Shown here piece by piece: positions 17,419 to 25,692 of a stretch of DNA of 64,000 nt. The notes under the pieces were generated by a model. That model was not told where the DNA came from. It did no database searches and saw only the letters and a list, made by a program, of their open reading frames with translations. This DNA comes from Paraburkholderia phenoliruptrix (GTDB lineage Bacteria; Pseudomonadota; Gammaproteobacteria; Burkholderiales; Burkholderiaceae), in assembly GCF_902859825.1 (NCBI RefSeq), contig NZ_CADIKB010000016.1, forward strand, positions 62,001 to 126,000, read 5' to 3'. Position 1 is the stretch's first letter. The number at the start of each line of letters is the position of its first letter. Both the position numbers and the translations under genes were made by a program.

Positions 17419-19122
17419 CTAGCGCAGGTCGGGGAAATCTTCTTCCCAGTACTCGTCCGGCAAACGCGCGGGTTCCGCCTGCCGCTCCATTTCGCGTCGC
17501 CGCAACTCCACGCGGCGGATCTTGCCCGAGATGGTTTTCGGCAGTTCGCTGAATTGCAGACGGCGAATCCGCTTATACGGTGCGAGTTTTTCGCGGGAGA
17601 AGGCGAACACGGCCCGCGCGAGTTCCGGCCCCGCTTCGTACCCCTGGCGCACGGTGACAAACGCTTTGGGCACCGAAAGGCGCAGCGCGTCGGCGCTCGG
17701 CACAACCGCCGCTTCGCCTATGGCCTCGTGCTCGATCAGCACGCTTTCCAGTTCGAAGGGACTCAGCCGGTAGTCCGACGATTTGAAAACGTCGTCGGCA
17801 CGGCCCACGTACACGTAATAGCCGTCATCGCGACGCAGGGCGACGTCGGACGTGCGGTAAAAGCCGTTGCGCATGGCCTGCGCGGTCGCCTTCTCGTTGT
17901 TCGCATAGCCCGTCATCAAACCCAGCGGTCGCCCCGTTCCGTCGGGTCCGAGCGGCAACGCGATCTCGCCTTCGGTGACAGGCTGATCGTCGGCGTCGAG
18001 CAATTCGATCCGATAGCCCGGCAACGGACGCCCCATCGAACCCGCCACGACCGGCTGCCCCGGCGAGTTGCCGATCTGGCAGGTGGTCTCGGTCTGCCCG
18101 AAACCATCGCGAATCGTGATGCCCCACGCGTGCTTCACGCGCTCGATGATCTCCGGATTCAGCGGCTCGCCCGCGCCGACAATCTCGCGCAGCTTCACCG
18201 GATACTCCGCGAGAGGCTCCTGCACGAGCATGCGCCACACGGTGGGCGGTGCGCACAGCGTGGTCACGTTGAAACGCACCAGCACATTGAGCGTGTCCTT
18301 GGGCACGAAGCGCGCGAAGTTGAACACGAACACGCAGGCCTGCGCATTCCACGGCGCGAAGAAACAGCTCCACGCGTGCTTCGCCCAGCCCGGCGAGCTG
18401 ATATTCCAATGGATGTCGTTCGGCTGCAGGCCGATCCAGTACAGCGTCGACAGGTGGCCGACCGGATAGCTTTGATGCGTGTGCTCGACGAGCTTCGGCT
18501 TCGAGGTCGTGCCGGAGGTGAAATACAGCAGCAGCGGATCGGTGGCGCGCGTGACGCCCTCGGGCGTGAATTGCGGCGATGCGTCATACGCCGCGGCCAG
18601 ATCGATCCAGCCGTCGCGCGGCGCGCCCACGGAAAGGCGCGTCAAAGGCACGTCGAGCGAATCGAATTTGGAGAGCTCCGCGCTATCCACCACCGCAAAG
18701 TTCGCGCCGCCAATCTGCACGCGGTCGCGCACGTCGTCGGCAGAAAGCTGGGTAGTGGCGGGCAGCACGATGGCGCCGAGCTTCATCGCAGCGAGCATGA
18801 CGTCCCACAGTTCGACGCGGTTCGGCAGCATCAGCAGCACGCGGTCGCCGCGCTTCACGCCCACGCCGCGCAGAAAGTTGGCCATGCGCGCGGAGCGTTC
18901 CGACATCTGCGCGTACGACAGGCGCAAGCCCTCTCCGGCCGGATCGTCGACGATCCACAGCGCCGGGTTGTCGTTGCCGCGCGCGATCGCGTCGAAATAG
19001 TCGAGCGCCCAGTTGAACTCGTCCAGCACCGGCCAGGCGAACTCGCGGTACGCGCGGTCATAGTCGGTTCGATGACGCAGTAACAGGTCGCGGGCGTCGA
19101 AGAAGGCTTTCGCTGCAGTCAT
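17419..19122 (-). CDS. AMP-forming acyl-CoA synthetase
   Basis: Adenylate-forming ligase of 567 residues that activates a carboxylic acid to its CoA thioester. The ATP-binding loop is YFTSGTTSKPK, the hinge region is YVGRADDVFKSSDYRLSP and the catalytic Lys lies in KTISGKIRR near the C-terminus. The start at 19122 has AGGAG seven bases upstream; a longer open frame to 19920 has no such signal and reads through the dehydrogenase region in another frame. Placed between the acyl-CoA dehydrogenase and mmsA, a branched short-chain acid such as isobutyrate is a reasonable substrate. That is inference; medium-chain acids or propionate are alternatives. Confidence 0.87.
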   Translation of the reverse strand: MTAAKAFFDARDLLLRHRTDYDRAYREFAWPVLDEFNWALDYFDAIARGNDNPALWIVDDPAGEGLRLSYAQMSERSARMANFLRGVGVKRGDRVLLMLPNRVELWDVMLAAMKLGAIVLPATTQLSADDVRDRVQIGGANFAVVDSAELSKFDSLDVPLTRLSVGAPRDGWIDLAAAYDASPQFTPEGVTRATDPLLLYFTSGTTSKPKLVEHTHQSYPVGHLSTLYWIGLQPNDIHWNISSPGWAKHAWSCFFAPWNAQACVFVFNFARFVPKDTLNVLVRFNVTTLCAPPTVWRMLVQEPLAEYPVKLREIVGAGEPLNPEIIERVKHAWGITIRDGFGQTETTCQIGNSPGQPVVAGSMGRPLPGYRIELLDADDQPVTEGEIALPLGPDGTGRPLGLMTGYANNEKATAQAMRNGFYRTSDVALRRDDGYYVYVGRADDVFKSSDYRLSPFELESVLIEHEAIGEAAVVPSADALRLSVPKAFVTVRQGYEAGPELARAVFAFSREKLAPYKRIRRLQFSELPKTISGKIRRVELRRREMERQAEPARLPDEYWEEDFPDLR

Positions 19123-19226
19123 GGTCGTCTCCTGATTGGGCGCGGTGGGATCCGCTCTGGCTCGGGTTGGCTTCGCTTTGCTCTGTCGGCAAGCTATTTT
19201 GCGCTCAAACTCGGCTTGCGCAGCGT

Positions 19227-20360
19227 TCAGACATGACGCGCGATCACCATGCGCTGCACTTCGCTGGTTCCTTCGTAAATCTGCGTAATGCGGGCGTCGC
19301 GATAATGGCGCTCCACTGCGTAGTCTTCGAGGTAGCCGTAGCCGCCGTGAATCTGGATCGCGTTGGAGCAGATCTGCTCGGCCGTTTCCGAGGCGAAGAG
19401 CTTGGCCTGCGATGCCTCCGACAAACACCGCTCGCCCGCCGAGCGCAGCCGCGCCGCGTGGTGCACGAGCAGGCGCGCGGCGTTCAGGCGCGTGGCCATG
19501 TCCGCAAGCATGTTGGCGATGGTCTGGTGGTCTTTTAGCGCCTTGCCGAACTGCACGCGCTCGCTCGCATAGACGCGTGCGGCGTCGAACGCGGCTCGCG
19601 CAATCCCGACAGCCTGCGCCGCGATGCCGATGCGCCCGCCTTCCAGATTCGACAGCGCGATGCGCAAGCCCTCGCCCGGTTCGCCGAGCAGGTTGGCTTC
19701 GGGGACCGTGCAGTCGTCGAGCGAAATAGGACAGGTGTCCGACGCGCGAATGCCGAGCTTGTGCTCCGGCTTGCCGACGTTGAAGCCCGGCGTATCGGTC
19801 GGCACGATAAACGCGGAGAGACCGCGCTTGCCGCGATCCGGATCCGTGACGGCGAACACGATCGCGATGTCGGCACGCGCCCCGTTCGTCACGAACTGCT
19901 TGTTGCCGTTCAATATCCATTTGCCGTCGCGCAGCACCGCACGCGTGCGCAGGTTGTTCGCTTCCGAGCCCGCTTGCGGCTCGGTCAGGCAGAATGCGCC
20001 GATGCGCCGGCCGGTGGCAAGGTCGTGCAAATAGCGGTCTTTTTGCGCGTCGCTGCCGAAGTTGAGAATCGGTCCGCAGCCGACAGAGTTATGCACGCTC
20101 ATCAGCGTCGCACAGGCGGCGCAGCCGGCCGCGATTTCTTCGAGCGCGAGCGCATAAGCCACATAGTCGGTGTACGAACCGCCCCATTGCGGCGGCACGA
20201 TCATGCCGAGAAAGCCGAGCTCGCCCATTTGCCTCACGACGTCCGCGGGCAGTTGCGCGTCGCGGTCCCACTGCGCGGCGTTGGGGGCGAGGCGCTCGGT
20301 CGCGAAGTCGCGGGCCGCGTCGCGGATCATGCGTTGTTCTTCGGTGTAGAAGCTGTCCAT
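19227..20360 (-). CDS. Acyl-CoA dehydrogenase (probable isobutyryl-CoA dehydrogenase)
   Basis: FAD enzyme of 377 residues that introduces the alpha-beta double bond into short branched acyl-CoA. It shows the family signature FCLTEPQAGSEANNLRT, GIRASDTCPISLDDC and the C-terminal QIHGGYGYLEDYAVERHYRDARI. The catalytic Glu is in QIYEGTSEVQ. The ATG at 20360 has AGGA upstream; a TTG-initiated form from 20402 is less likely. It is the first gene of the leftward valine operon. With hydratase, hydrolase, mmsB and mmsA all present, isobutyryl-CoA is the best substrate guess. Confidence 0.88.
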   Translation of the reverse strand: MDSFYTEEQRMIRDAARDFATERLAPNAAQWDRDAQLPADVVRQMGELGFLGMIVPPQWGGSYTDYVAYALALEEIAAGCAACATLMSVHNSVGCGPILNFGSDAQKDRYLHDLATGRRIGAFCLTEPQAGSEANNLRTRAVLRDGKWILNGNKQFVTNGARADIAIVFAVTDPDRGKRGLSAFIVPTDTPGFNVGKPEHKLGIRASDTCPISLDDCTVPEANLLGEPGEGLRIALSNLEGGRIGIAAQAVGIARAAFDAARVYASERVQFGKALKDHQTIANMLADMATRLNAARLLVHHAARLRSAGERCLSEASQAKLFASETAEQICSNAIQIHGGYGYLEDYAVERHYRDARITQIYEGTSEVQRMVIARHV

Positions 20361-20500
20361 GAGCGTGCGTCCTGTGCTTGCGTTGGCAGCAAGTGTAGGC
20401 AAGCTTCATGGCCGCTTCGATGCTCAGTCCGATCATTGTGCGTGAGCGCGTTTGCCATAGCGCGTGTTCGCAGCCCACCATCAGGACGGACGGCGGCCCA

Positions 20501-20520
20501 ACGGCCACGGCCACGGCCAC
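20501..20520 (+). repeat. Short (ACGGCC)n tandem repeat
   Basis: Just over three copies of the hexamer ACGGCC lie in the 249-base gap between the porin end and the acyl-CoA dehydrogenase start. The surrounding gap is very GC-rich. I see no convincing terminator or promoter in it, although the valine operon should start here. Confidence 0.6.
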
Positions 20521-20609
20521 GCGCGCGGGACACCGCGCGAACCCCGCACGCGGCGGCCCGCTCAATCTGGCGCGGGCACGGGCGTGTGCGTCGCCCTTCC
20601 CCCGCTCCT

Positions 20610-21689
20610 TCAGAAGTTGTGGCGGATACCGGCTGTGACGCCCGTCGTCGTGCCTTGCTGACCATTGATCGCGTAGCCCATCAAGAGGCCGCTGTTCATG
20701 GCGCCGCGATTGTTGACCGCGGCAAACTGCGTGTAGAGCGCTGTTCGGGTGGACAGCGAGTACACCACGCCTATCGCACCGAGAATCGACGAATTGACCG
20801 AATCGTTGCGATCTGTCCGGTAATACACGCCGCCGTTGACGTTCAACGCAGGGGTCGCATTCCAGTCGAGGCCAAAGCCGTAGATGTTCGAATTGAACGA
20901 GTGCGCGACCTTGAAGTTCACGAACTGCGCTTTGGCGGTAACGTTGGCGAACCGGTAGAGAGCCCCTACCATGCGCCCCGAAAAATCCAGTGTGCTCGGA
21001 ATCGGCGTGGAAACGGTACCGCCGCCATTGCCGGAATACAGTGCGGCGTTGATCACGAAGTTGCCGAGCTGGTACCTCAGATTGCCGGAATATTGCCGGC
21101 CCGCCTGAAAGTCGCCGGCTTTTCCACCGAACGCAAGCAGTGCGCTGCCTTGAAAGCCCGCAAAAGCTGGGCTCGTGTAGGACATGCCGTTCGAGTTGAA
21201 GGCCCCCGTACCCGCCACGTTGTTCGCGTAGTTGACGAGACCGCTGCCGATCTGCGAGAAGCCGCGCGGATCGGTTTCATATAGCGACAGAAAAAAGGGC
21301 GAGTACTGCAAGCCGAGCTTCACCTCACCCGGCTTGCCGGCCAGAGAAACGAAGGCCTGGCGCCCGAAGAAATTGCCGTTGGAATTGTTGATGCCGCCAT
21401 TCATCACACTCACACCGCTTTCGAGCGTGAAGCGCACTTTCGCACCTCCGCCCAGGTCTTCCACGCCCGTCAGCCCGAATACCGTGGGCGAACTGCCGCC
21501 GTCGACCGCCGCCAATTGATGACCGTCGTTAAGACCCGTCTTCGCATTGAGCGTGCGGCTCATGTACAGCAGTCCGGCGTCGACGCGTCCATATAAGGTC
21601 ACGCTGCTTTGCGCACACGCGCTGCCGATCACAGAAGCTCCGCCGATGCACGCAATGGGCAACTTCACGCACCTGGAAAAGCGACTCAT
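20610..21689 (-). CDS. Gram-negative trimeric porin (OmpC/Burkholderia Opc type)
   Basis: Outer-membrane diffusion channel of 359 residues. The signal peptide ends at GSACAQSSVTLYGRVDAG, the start of the mature family signature SSVTLYG. Alternating beta strands run to the terminal aromatic GIRHNF, the usual final strand. The ATG at 21689 has GGAGGAGA just upstream; the longer frame from 21749 lacks one. It lies downstream of the 3-hydroxyanthranilate gene cluster in the same direction and may serve uptake of its aromatic substrate. That is inference from position. Confidence 0.93.
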   Translation of the reverse strand: MSRFSRCVKLPIACIGGASVIGSACAQSSVTLYGRVDAGLLYMSRTLNAKTGLNDGHQLAAVDGGSSPTVFGLTGVEDLGGGAKVRFTLESGVSVMNGGINNSNGNFFGRQAFVSLAGKPGEVKLGLQYSPFFLSLYETDPRGFSQIGSGLVNYANNVAGTGAFNSNGMSYTSPAFAGFQGSALLAFGGKAGDFQAGRQYSGNLRYQLGNFVINAALYSGNGGGTVSTPIPSTLDFSGRMVGALYRFANVTAKAQFVNFKVAHSFNSNIYGFGLDWNATPALNVNGGVYYRTDRNDSVNSSILGAIGVVYSLSTRTALYTQFAAVNNRGAMNSGLLMGYAINGQQGTTTGVTAGIRHNF

Positions 21690-21814
21690 GTTGTCTCCTC
21701 CGATATTTAGTATGACTATGTATATAGAAAACGCAGGCGCCGCATTCACGGCGCCGGTTTCTCCCGAATAGGAACTCGTTGTTGTTATCGAAAACTACGT
21801 GGTTCGCCCGCCGT

Positions 21815-22558
21815 CTAATCGCGGCCGGCCTCGATGATCTTTTGCGCCAGCGCCGCGGGGTTCGAGAACATCACCTGGTGGCTTCCTTCCATGTGCAGCA
21901 CGCGGCAAGGGAAAAGGCGCTCGGCAAAGCGCGGAAACCAAGCATACTCGCCTGGCGGCATCGCCACATCGGCTTGCGCGTTCAGGTAGGTCTTCGGAAT
22001 CTGCAGCGTGTAGAAGGTCTTCAGCGGGACCTTGTCGGTGAGCATCCGGTACGGTTCGGGGCACAGCAGGCTGTAGGTGTGCTTTGCGGTGGCCTCATCC
22101 GCGTCACCGATAAAACTGTCGCGCCAGACCGGGTACGGAAGCACCACGCAATTGTCGCCACGCTCCGCCGCAATGGCATCCATCATCACGGAGTACGCGG
22201 GCGGCGACACGTCGCTCACGCTTTCCCCGTCCTTCAGCACAAAGGCGTTCCAGTAGACGAGCCGCCTGATACGCTCGGGAATCTCCTCCGCGACGCGCGA
22301 AATGACCGACCCGCCGAAGCTGTGCGCCACCAGCACGATGTCCTTCAAACCTTTGCTGGTGATGTACTCCACGATCGAATTCACGCCCTGCGCGTGACCC
22401 ACGTCGCGCTCGCCGGGTCGCGCATCGCGCGTATGCCCCGCCACCGTCGGCGTGTGCACTTGGTGCCCGGCCATTCGCAGATTCTCCGCCACCGGCGCCC
22501 ATAGCTCGCCATAGTGCCAGGCGCCGTGAATCAGTACGAACGTATATCTCCTGTCCAT
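21815..22558 (-). CDS. Alpha/beta hydrolase
   Basis: Serine hydrolase of 247 residues. The oxyanion-hole motif is LIHGAWHYGELW, the nucleophile Ser80 is in VAHSFGGS and the catalytic His is in MEGSHQVMFSNP. The closest families I recognise are the plant salicylate-esterase/EstC-like hydrolases; the substrate is unknown. GAGGAGA precedes the ATG at 22558. It follows nbaD by 40 bases in the same direction, so it probably belongs to the same transcript. A hydrolase that releases an aromatic acid from an ester or amide would fit, without direct evidence. Confidence 0.85.
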   Translation of the reverse strand: MDRRYTFVLIHGAWHYGELWAPVAENLRMAGHQVHTPTVAGHTRDARPGERDVGHAQGVNSIVEYITSKGLKDIVLVAHSFGGSVISRVAEEIPERIRRLVYWNAFVLKDGESVSDVSPPAYSVMMDAIAAERGDNCVVLPYPVWRDSFIGDADEATAKHTYSLLCPEPYRMLTDKVPLKTFYTLQIPKTYLNAQADVAMPPGEYAWFPRFAERLFPCRVLHMEGSHQVMFSNPAALAQKIIEAGRD

Positions 22559-22598
22559 GTTTTCTCCTCTGATTTGAAAGCCAGGTATTGTTGAATGC

Positions 22599-23600
22599 CT
22601 AATGTAGGTTGAAGAAGCGCCGTGCATTGCCGCCGAGAATTTTCTGCCTGGCCTGCTCGCTCAGATGCGGATGCCCGTCGACCAGCTCGCCGATGCGCTG
22701 CTCGCCTAGCGGAAACGGATAATCGGAGCCCAGCATCACGCGGTCTTCTCCCATGGTGTCGACCAGAAACTGCAGTGCCCCGCGATCGAACACTGCGCTG
22801 TCCACATGAAAGCGGTCGAGGTACGACACCGGCGGATTCGGACATGCCTCGCGCACGATGTCGCGCTGCTCCCACGCGTTCTGCACGCGGCCGAGCAGAA
22901 ACGCGAAGCTGCCGCCGCCATGCGCGAAGCAGAGCTGGAGCGAGCGCGGTATGCGCTCGAAAGCGCCGGAGAGAATGAGCGAAACCATGCTCAACTGCGT
23001 TTCCGCCGGCATCGACACCAGCCACGGCAGCATCCATTTCTTCATGCGACCGTCGGTCATCATGTCCCACGGGTGCACGAGCACCGGAATGCCGTCGTCC
23101 GCGCAATGCGTGAGAAAGGCCACGAGGTGTTCGTCGTCGAGATCGCGCGGCCCGAGATGATTGCCGATCTGCACGCCGTGGTGACCGGCGCGGCGCGCGC
23201 GCGTCGCCTCGCGACACGCGAGTTCCACGTCTTGCAGCGGCACCTGCGCGAGCGCCAGCAAGCGGCCGTTTGCCCGCGCGCACATGTCGAGCGCGCGGTC
23301 GTTCATGCGCATCGCCCATTCGTGTGCGGCGCGGGGCTCCTGGCTATAGCCGAACATCACGGGCGTCGCGCACATGAGCTGCCGCTCCACGCCGAGCGCA
23401 TCCAGTTCCGCCACGCGCGCGACGGGGTCCCACAGTGCCCGCTTGACCGGGCGGAAGGGCCGCTCGCCGGTCATGATCATGCCGTGTTCGCCGTCGGCGT
23501 CGATCCTGAGCCAGGGCGCGCGTTCGGGATCGAGACTCGCCGCTTCCGCCTGAGTGATCGGCGGAAAAAAATGCGAGTGCATGTCGATTCGCAAAGTCAT
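22599..23600 (-). CDS. nbaD: 2-amino-3-carboxymuconate-6-semialdehyde decarboxylase
   Basis: Zinc amidohydrolase-fold decarboxylase of 333 residues. It removes CO2 from the ring-cleavage product of 3-hydroxyanthranilate, giving 2-aminomuconate semialdehyde. Metal ligands are visible as the N-terminal pair in MHSHFF (His8, His10), a His in VLVHPWDMM and the late Asp in MLGSDYPFPLG. HGGGSFAFLLGR is also typical of this family. Length and motifs match the Pseudomonas enzyme, which has 334 residues. It follows the dioxygenase gene by 43 bases, the nbaC-nbaD order. Confidence 0.93.
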   Translation of the reverse strand: MTLRIDMHSHFFPPITQAEAASLDPERAPWLRIDADGEHGMIMTGERPFRPVKRALWDPVARVAELDALGVERQLMCATPVMFGYSQEPRAAHEWAMRMNDRALDMCARANGRLLALAQVPLQDVELACREATRARRAGHHGVQIGNHLGPRDLDDEHLVAFLTHCADDGIPVLVHPWDMMTDGRMKKWMLPWLVSMPAETQLSMVSLILSGAFERIPRSLQLCFAHGGGSFAFLLGRVQNAWEQRDIVREACPNPPVSYLDRFHVDSAVFDRGALQFLVDTMGEDRVMLGSDYPFPLGEQRIGELVDGHPHLSEQARQKILGGNARRFFNLH

Positions 23601-23643
23601 CTTTTTTTAGCCTGATGGTTGTGCCTGTTTTTCCTGCTTCGCG

Positions 23644-24168
23644 TCAACGCGCGTGTCCCGGGTGGAGATGGCCGCAGTTCTTGCAGCGGCGCAAGTCCTC
23701 GGACGCAAAGAAGGCGTCGAAGAGCGGCGGCAGATCGGTCACGATGCTCTTCAATTGCACTTCCACGCGGTGCACGAGGTGACTGCATGCGTCGCAATAC
23801 CACTCGAATCCGTCGACCAAACCCGCCGGCCTCTGCCGCTCGACCACAAGACACAGGCTGCCTGCCTCGGGCCGCTGCGGCGAATGGCGGACGTGCGGCG
23901 GCAGCAGGAAAATGTCGCCTTCGTTCAGATCGACGCGCTCGCGCTTGCCGTCGATCCACAGATTCAGGTACGCATTGCCGCGCATCTGAAAGAAAAATTC
24001 CTCGACAGGATCGTCGTGGTAGTCGGTCCGATGATTCGGGCCGCCCACCACCGTGACGAGAAAATCGCTGTCTGGCCACACCTGCTGATTGCCGACCGGC
24101 GGCTTCAGCAGATGTGCGTGCTCGTCGATCCAACGCTGGAAATTGAAGGGTTTGCCGTACTTCAACAT
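23644..24168 (-). CDS. nbaC: 3-hydroxyanthranilate 3,4-dioxygenase
   Basis: Fe(II) cupin dioxygenase of 174 residues that opens 3-hydroxyanthranilate. All residues known from the Cupriavidus enzyme occur at the same numbers. Iron ligands are His51, Glu57 and His95; substrate residues are Arg47, Arg99 and Glu110. The C-terminal rubredoxin-like site has Cys125, Cys128, Cys162 and Cys165. The ATG at 24168 has GGAGA upstream and gives exactly the family length. The gene therefore looks functional, unlike four genes of the same cluster further upstream. Confidence 0.96.
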   Translation of the reverse strand: MLKYGKPFNFQRWIDEHAHLLKPPVGNQQVWPDSDFLVTVVGGPNHRTDYHDDPVEEFFFQMRGNAYLNLWIDGKRERVDLNEGDIFLLPPHVRHSPQRPEAGSLCLVVERQRPAGLVDGFEWYCDACSHLVHRVEVQLKSIVTDLPPLFDAFFASEDLRRCKNCGHLHPGHAR

Positions 24169-24215
24169 GGTCTTGTCTCCATCATCTTGTCTTCCTGGAT
24201 GTGGCGCCTCGCGTT

Positions 24216-24647
24216 TCACCGGCGAGGCGCGTAGGCAATCGCCTTAATCTCGATCAGCAGATGGGCATGCGGCAGTTGATGCACCGCCACCGTCGTGCGC
24301 GTCGGCCCCGTCTCGTCGAAATACTCGTTGTAGATCTCGTTATAGCCGCCGAAATCGTTCATGTTGACGAGGAACGATGAAATCTCAACGACGTTCGACA
24401 AGTCCGCGCCCTCGCTCTGCAGAATGTCGCGCATGTTTTCGATCACCGCGCGGGTCTGCTCGCGAATGTCGAGCGTGAGCGTGCCGAACTCGTCGGCGGC
24501 CGCGCCCACGATCGTATTGTCGGGCCGCCGCGCGCTCGTGCCGGAGACAAACAGGAAGTCGCCGGCGCGCGTGATATGAGGAAAACGGCCGCGCGGCGTC
24601 GCCTTGCCGGCTACGACGCGCGCGTGAGAAGTGGTGTCGTCGTTCAT
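24216..24647 (-). CDS. nbaF: 2-aminomuconate deaminase (RidA/YjgF family)
   Basis: Small RidA-fold deaminase of 143 residues; releases ammonia from 2-aminomuconate to give 4-oxalocrotonate. The family signs are ITRAGDFLFVSGTSARRPDN, EIYNEYF and GPTRTTVAVHQLPHAHLLIEIKAIAY, given here in pieces. It is longer than ordinary RidA (about 128), like other nbaF/amnE proteins. The ATG overlaps the stop of the nbaG remnant as ATGA and has no ribosome-binding site of its own. Its translation therefore probably depends on ribosomes coming from the remnant. Confidence 0.9.
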   Translation of the reverse strand: MNDDTTSHARVVAGKATPRGRFPHITRAGDFLFVSGTSARRPDNTIVGAAADEFGTLTLDIREQTRAVIENMRDILQSEGADLSNVVEISSFLVNMNDFGGYNEIYNEYFDETGPTRTTVAVHQLPHAHLLIEIKAIAYAPRR

Positions 24648-24850
24648 GATGGTCGGTAAGTAGTGAATTCCGTCACGCTGAGCCCGTTGACGAGGCACTG
24701 CACGTGCACGCCGTGGGCAAGCGCGTGGGCGGCCCGCTGGATCTCGCAGGCCGCGTCGAGCGTAAAGCCGGCGGTGCCCGTGAGCTGGGGATCGGCGTCG
24801 CCTTGCATGCGGCCACGTCCACGCGCGGCCAGCTCGTCGTAGTCGATCAT
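24644..24850 (-). pseudogene. nbaG: 4-oxalocrotonate decarboxylase remnant with its centre deleted
   Basis: A 68-codon frame sits where nbaG stands in nba clusters; the decarboxylase family has about 260 residues. The first 45 codons (with GFTLDAACEIQRAAHAL) resemble the N-terminus of the decarboxylase/hydratase family. The last 20 codons (VHVQCLVNGLSVTEF) look like its last strand. Everything between, including the metal-binding centre, is missing. It keeps ATGA overlaps with the remnant before it and with nbaF after it. The name rests mainly on gene order, because the similarity is short. Confidence 0.6.
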
Positions 24851-25168
24851 GCGCTTGCCCTCCCGGCTTGCGCTTGCTGTTGCTGCCGCGTTTGGACCAT
24901 ATCCAGGGCGACGTCCACGATCATGTCTTCCTGGCCGCCCACCATCCGGCGGCGCCCGAGCTCGACCATGATGTCGAACGCGGACAGCCCGTACTTCGCG
25001 GCGGCCGCTTCGGTATGCCGCAGAAAGCTCGAATACACGCCAGCGTAGCCGAGTGCGAGCGTTTCGCGGTCCACCCGCACGGGTCTTTCCTGCAGCGGGC
25101 GCACGATGTCGTCGGCCGCGTCGATCAGTTGCTTGACATTGCAACCATGGTTCAAGCCCTGCCGCTTC
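24847..25168 (-). pseudogene. nbaI: 4-hydroxy-2-oxovalerate aldolase, C-terminal remnant
   Basis: Only about the last 107 codons of a roughly 340-residue aldolase remain. GYAGVYSSFLRH and ELGRRRMVGGQEDMIVDVAL are diagnostic of DmpG/NbaI. The TIM barrel with the catalytic and metal residues is gone. The remnant is joined directly to the broken dehydrogenase gene at about 25160-25172, with one open frame running across from 25692. The end overlaps the nbaG remnant as ATGA. I see no start codon or ribosome-binding site of its own. Confidence 0.85.
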
Positions 25169-25692
25169 GTCGATATTCGCACGCGTGCCGGGTCCGGCCG
25201 AGCGGCTCGAAATCGACGCGACGATCCCGGCATAGTGAACCGGCGCGATACGCGACACCGCGTGAACATGGGAATTGTCGCCTGTCCGCCGCAGGTGACC
25301 ATGTTCAGATTCGCCGCGCCGACATGCTCGAATGCATTGACCACCGGCACGACAAACGGTCCGATCGCCGGGGGCGTGAGATCGATCATCTGCAAGCCGG
25401 GCTTCGCCGCGTGCAGGAAGGCGTCGTTCTTCACATGCGCCGAGGCGGAGGTCGCGTCGAACACAATATCGATGTCCTTGAACATCGGCAGGCGCGCGAG
25501 GCCTTCCACGCCTTCGTGCGTCGTCGCGACGCCGAGGCGCCTCGCGCGGGCGAGTCCGTCGGAAGCGGGATCGATGCCGACCATCGCTGCCATCCTCACA
25601 TATTTAGCATGACGTACCGTCTTGATCATCAGATCGGCGCCGATATTGCCCGGACCGATGATCGCCAGATCGAGCCTGTCCTTCGTTTTCAT
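25168..25692 (-). pseudogene. nbaJ: Acylating acetaldehyde dehydrogenase, N-terminal remnant with frameshift
   Basis: The first 175 or so codons of a roughly 310-residue DmpF/NbaJ enzyme. The NAD motif IIGPGNIGADLMIK and the catalytic Cys in MVTCGGQATIPM are present. One base is missing straight after that ATG codon (near 25266), so the frame leaves the enzyme there. The lost sequence continues in the next frame as VSRIAPVHYAGIVASISS up to RANIDE. At about 25165 it is cut and fused to the aldolase end, which happens to restore the starting frame. The C-terminal half is absent. Confidence 0.87.

Noticed and set aside
17554..19083. A 509-codon rightward frame over the acyl-CoA synthetase
   Set aside because: It is antisense to a ligase with all adenylate-forming motifs; the composition is Arg/His-rich.
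20560..20609. Terminator hairpin after the porin at 20610
   Set aside because: Only a five-base stem (GGGCG with CGCCC) can be drawn and no T-run follows on the leftward strand.
24644..25258. A single 204-codon leftward gene covering the nbaG region and upstream sequence
   Set aside because: Its first third is dehydrogenase sequence in the shifted frame, the middle is antisense-like noise of the aldolase remnant, and the end is nbaG. It is an accidental join of three things, not one protein.
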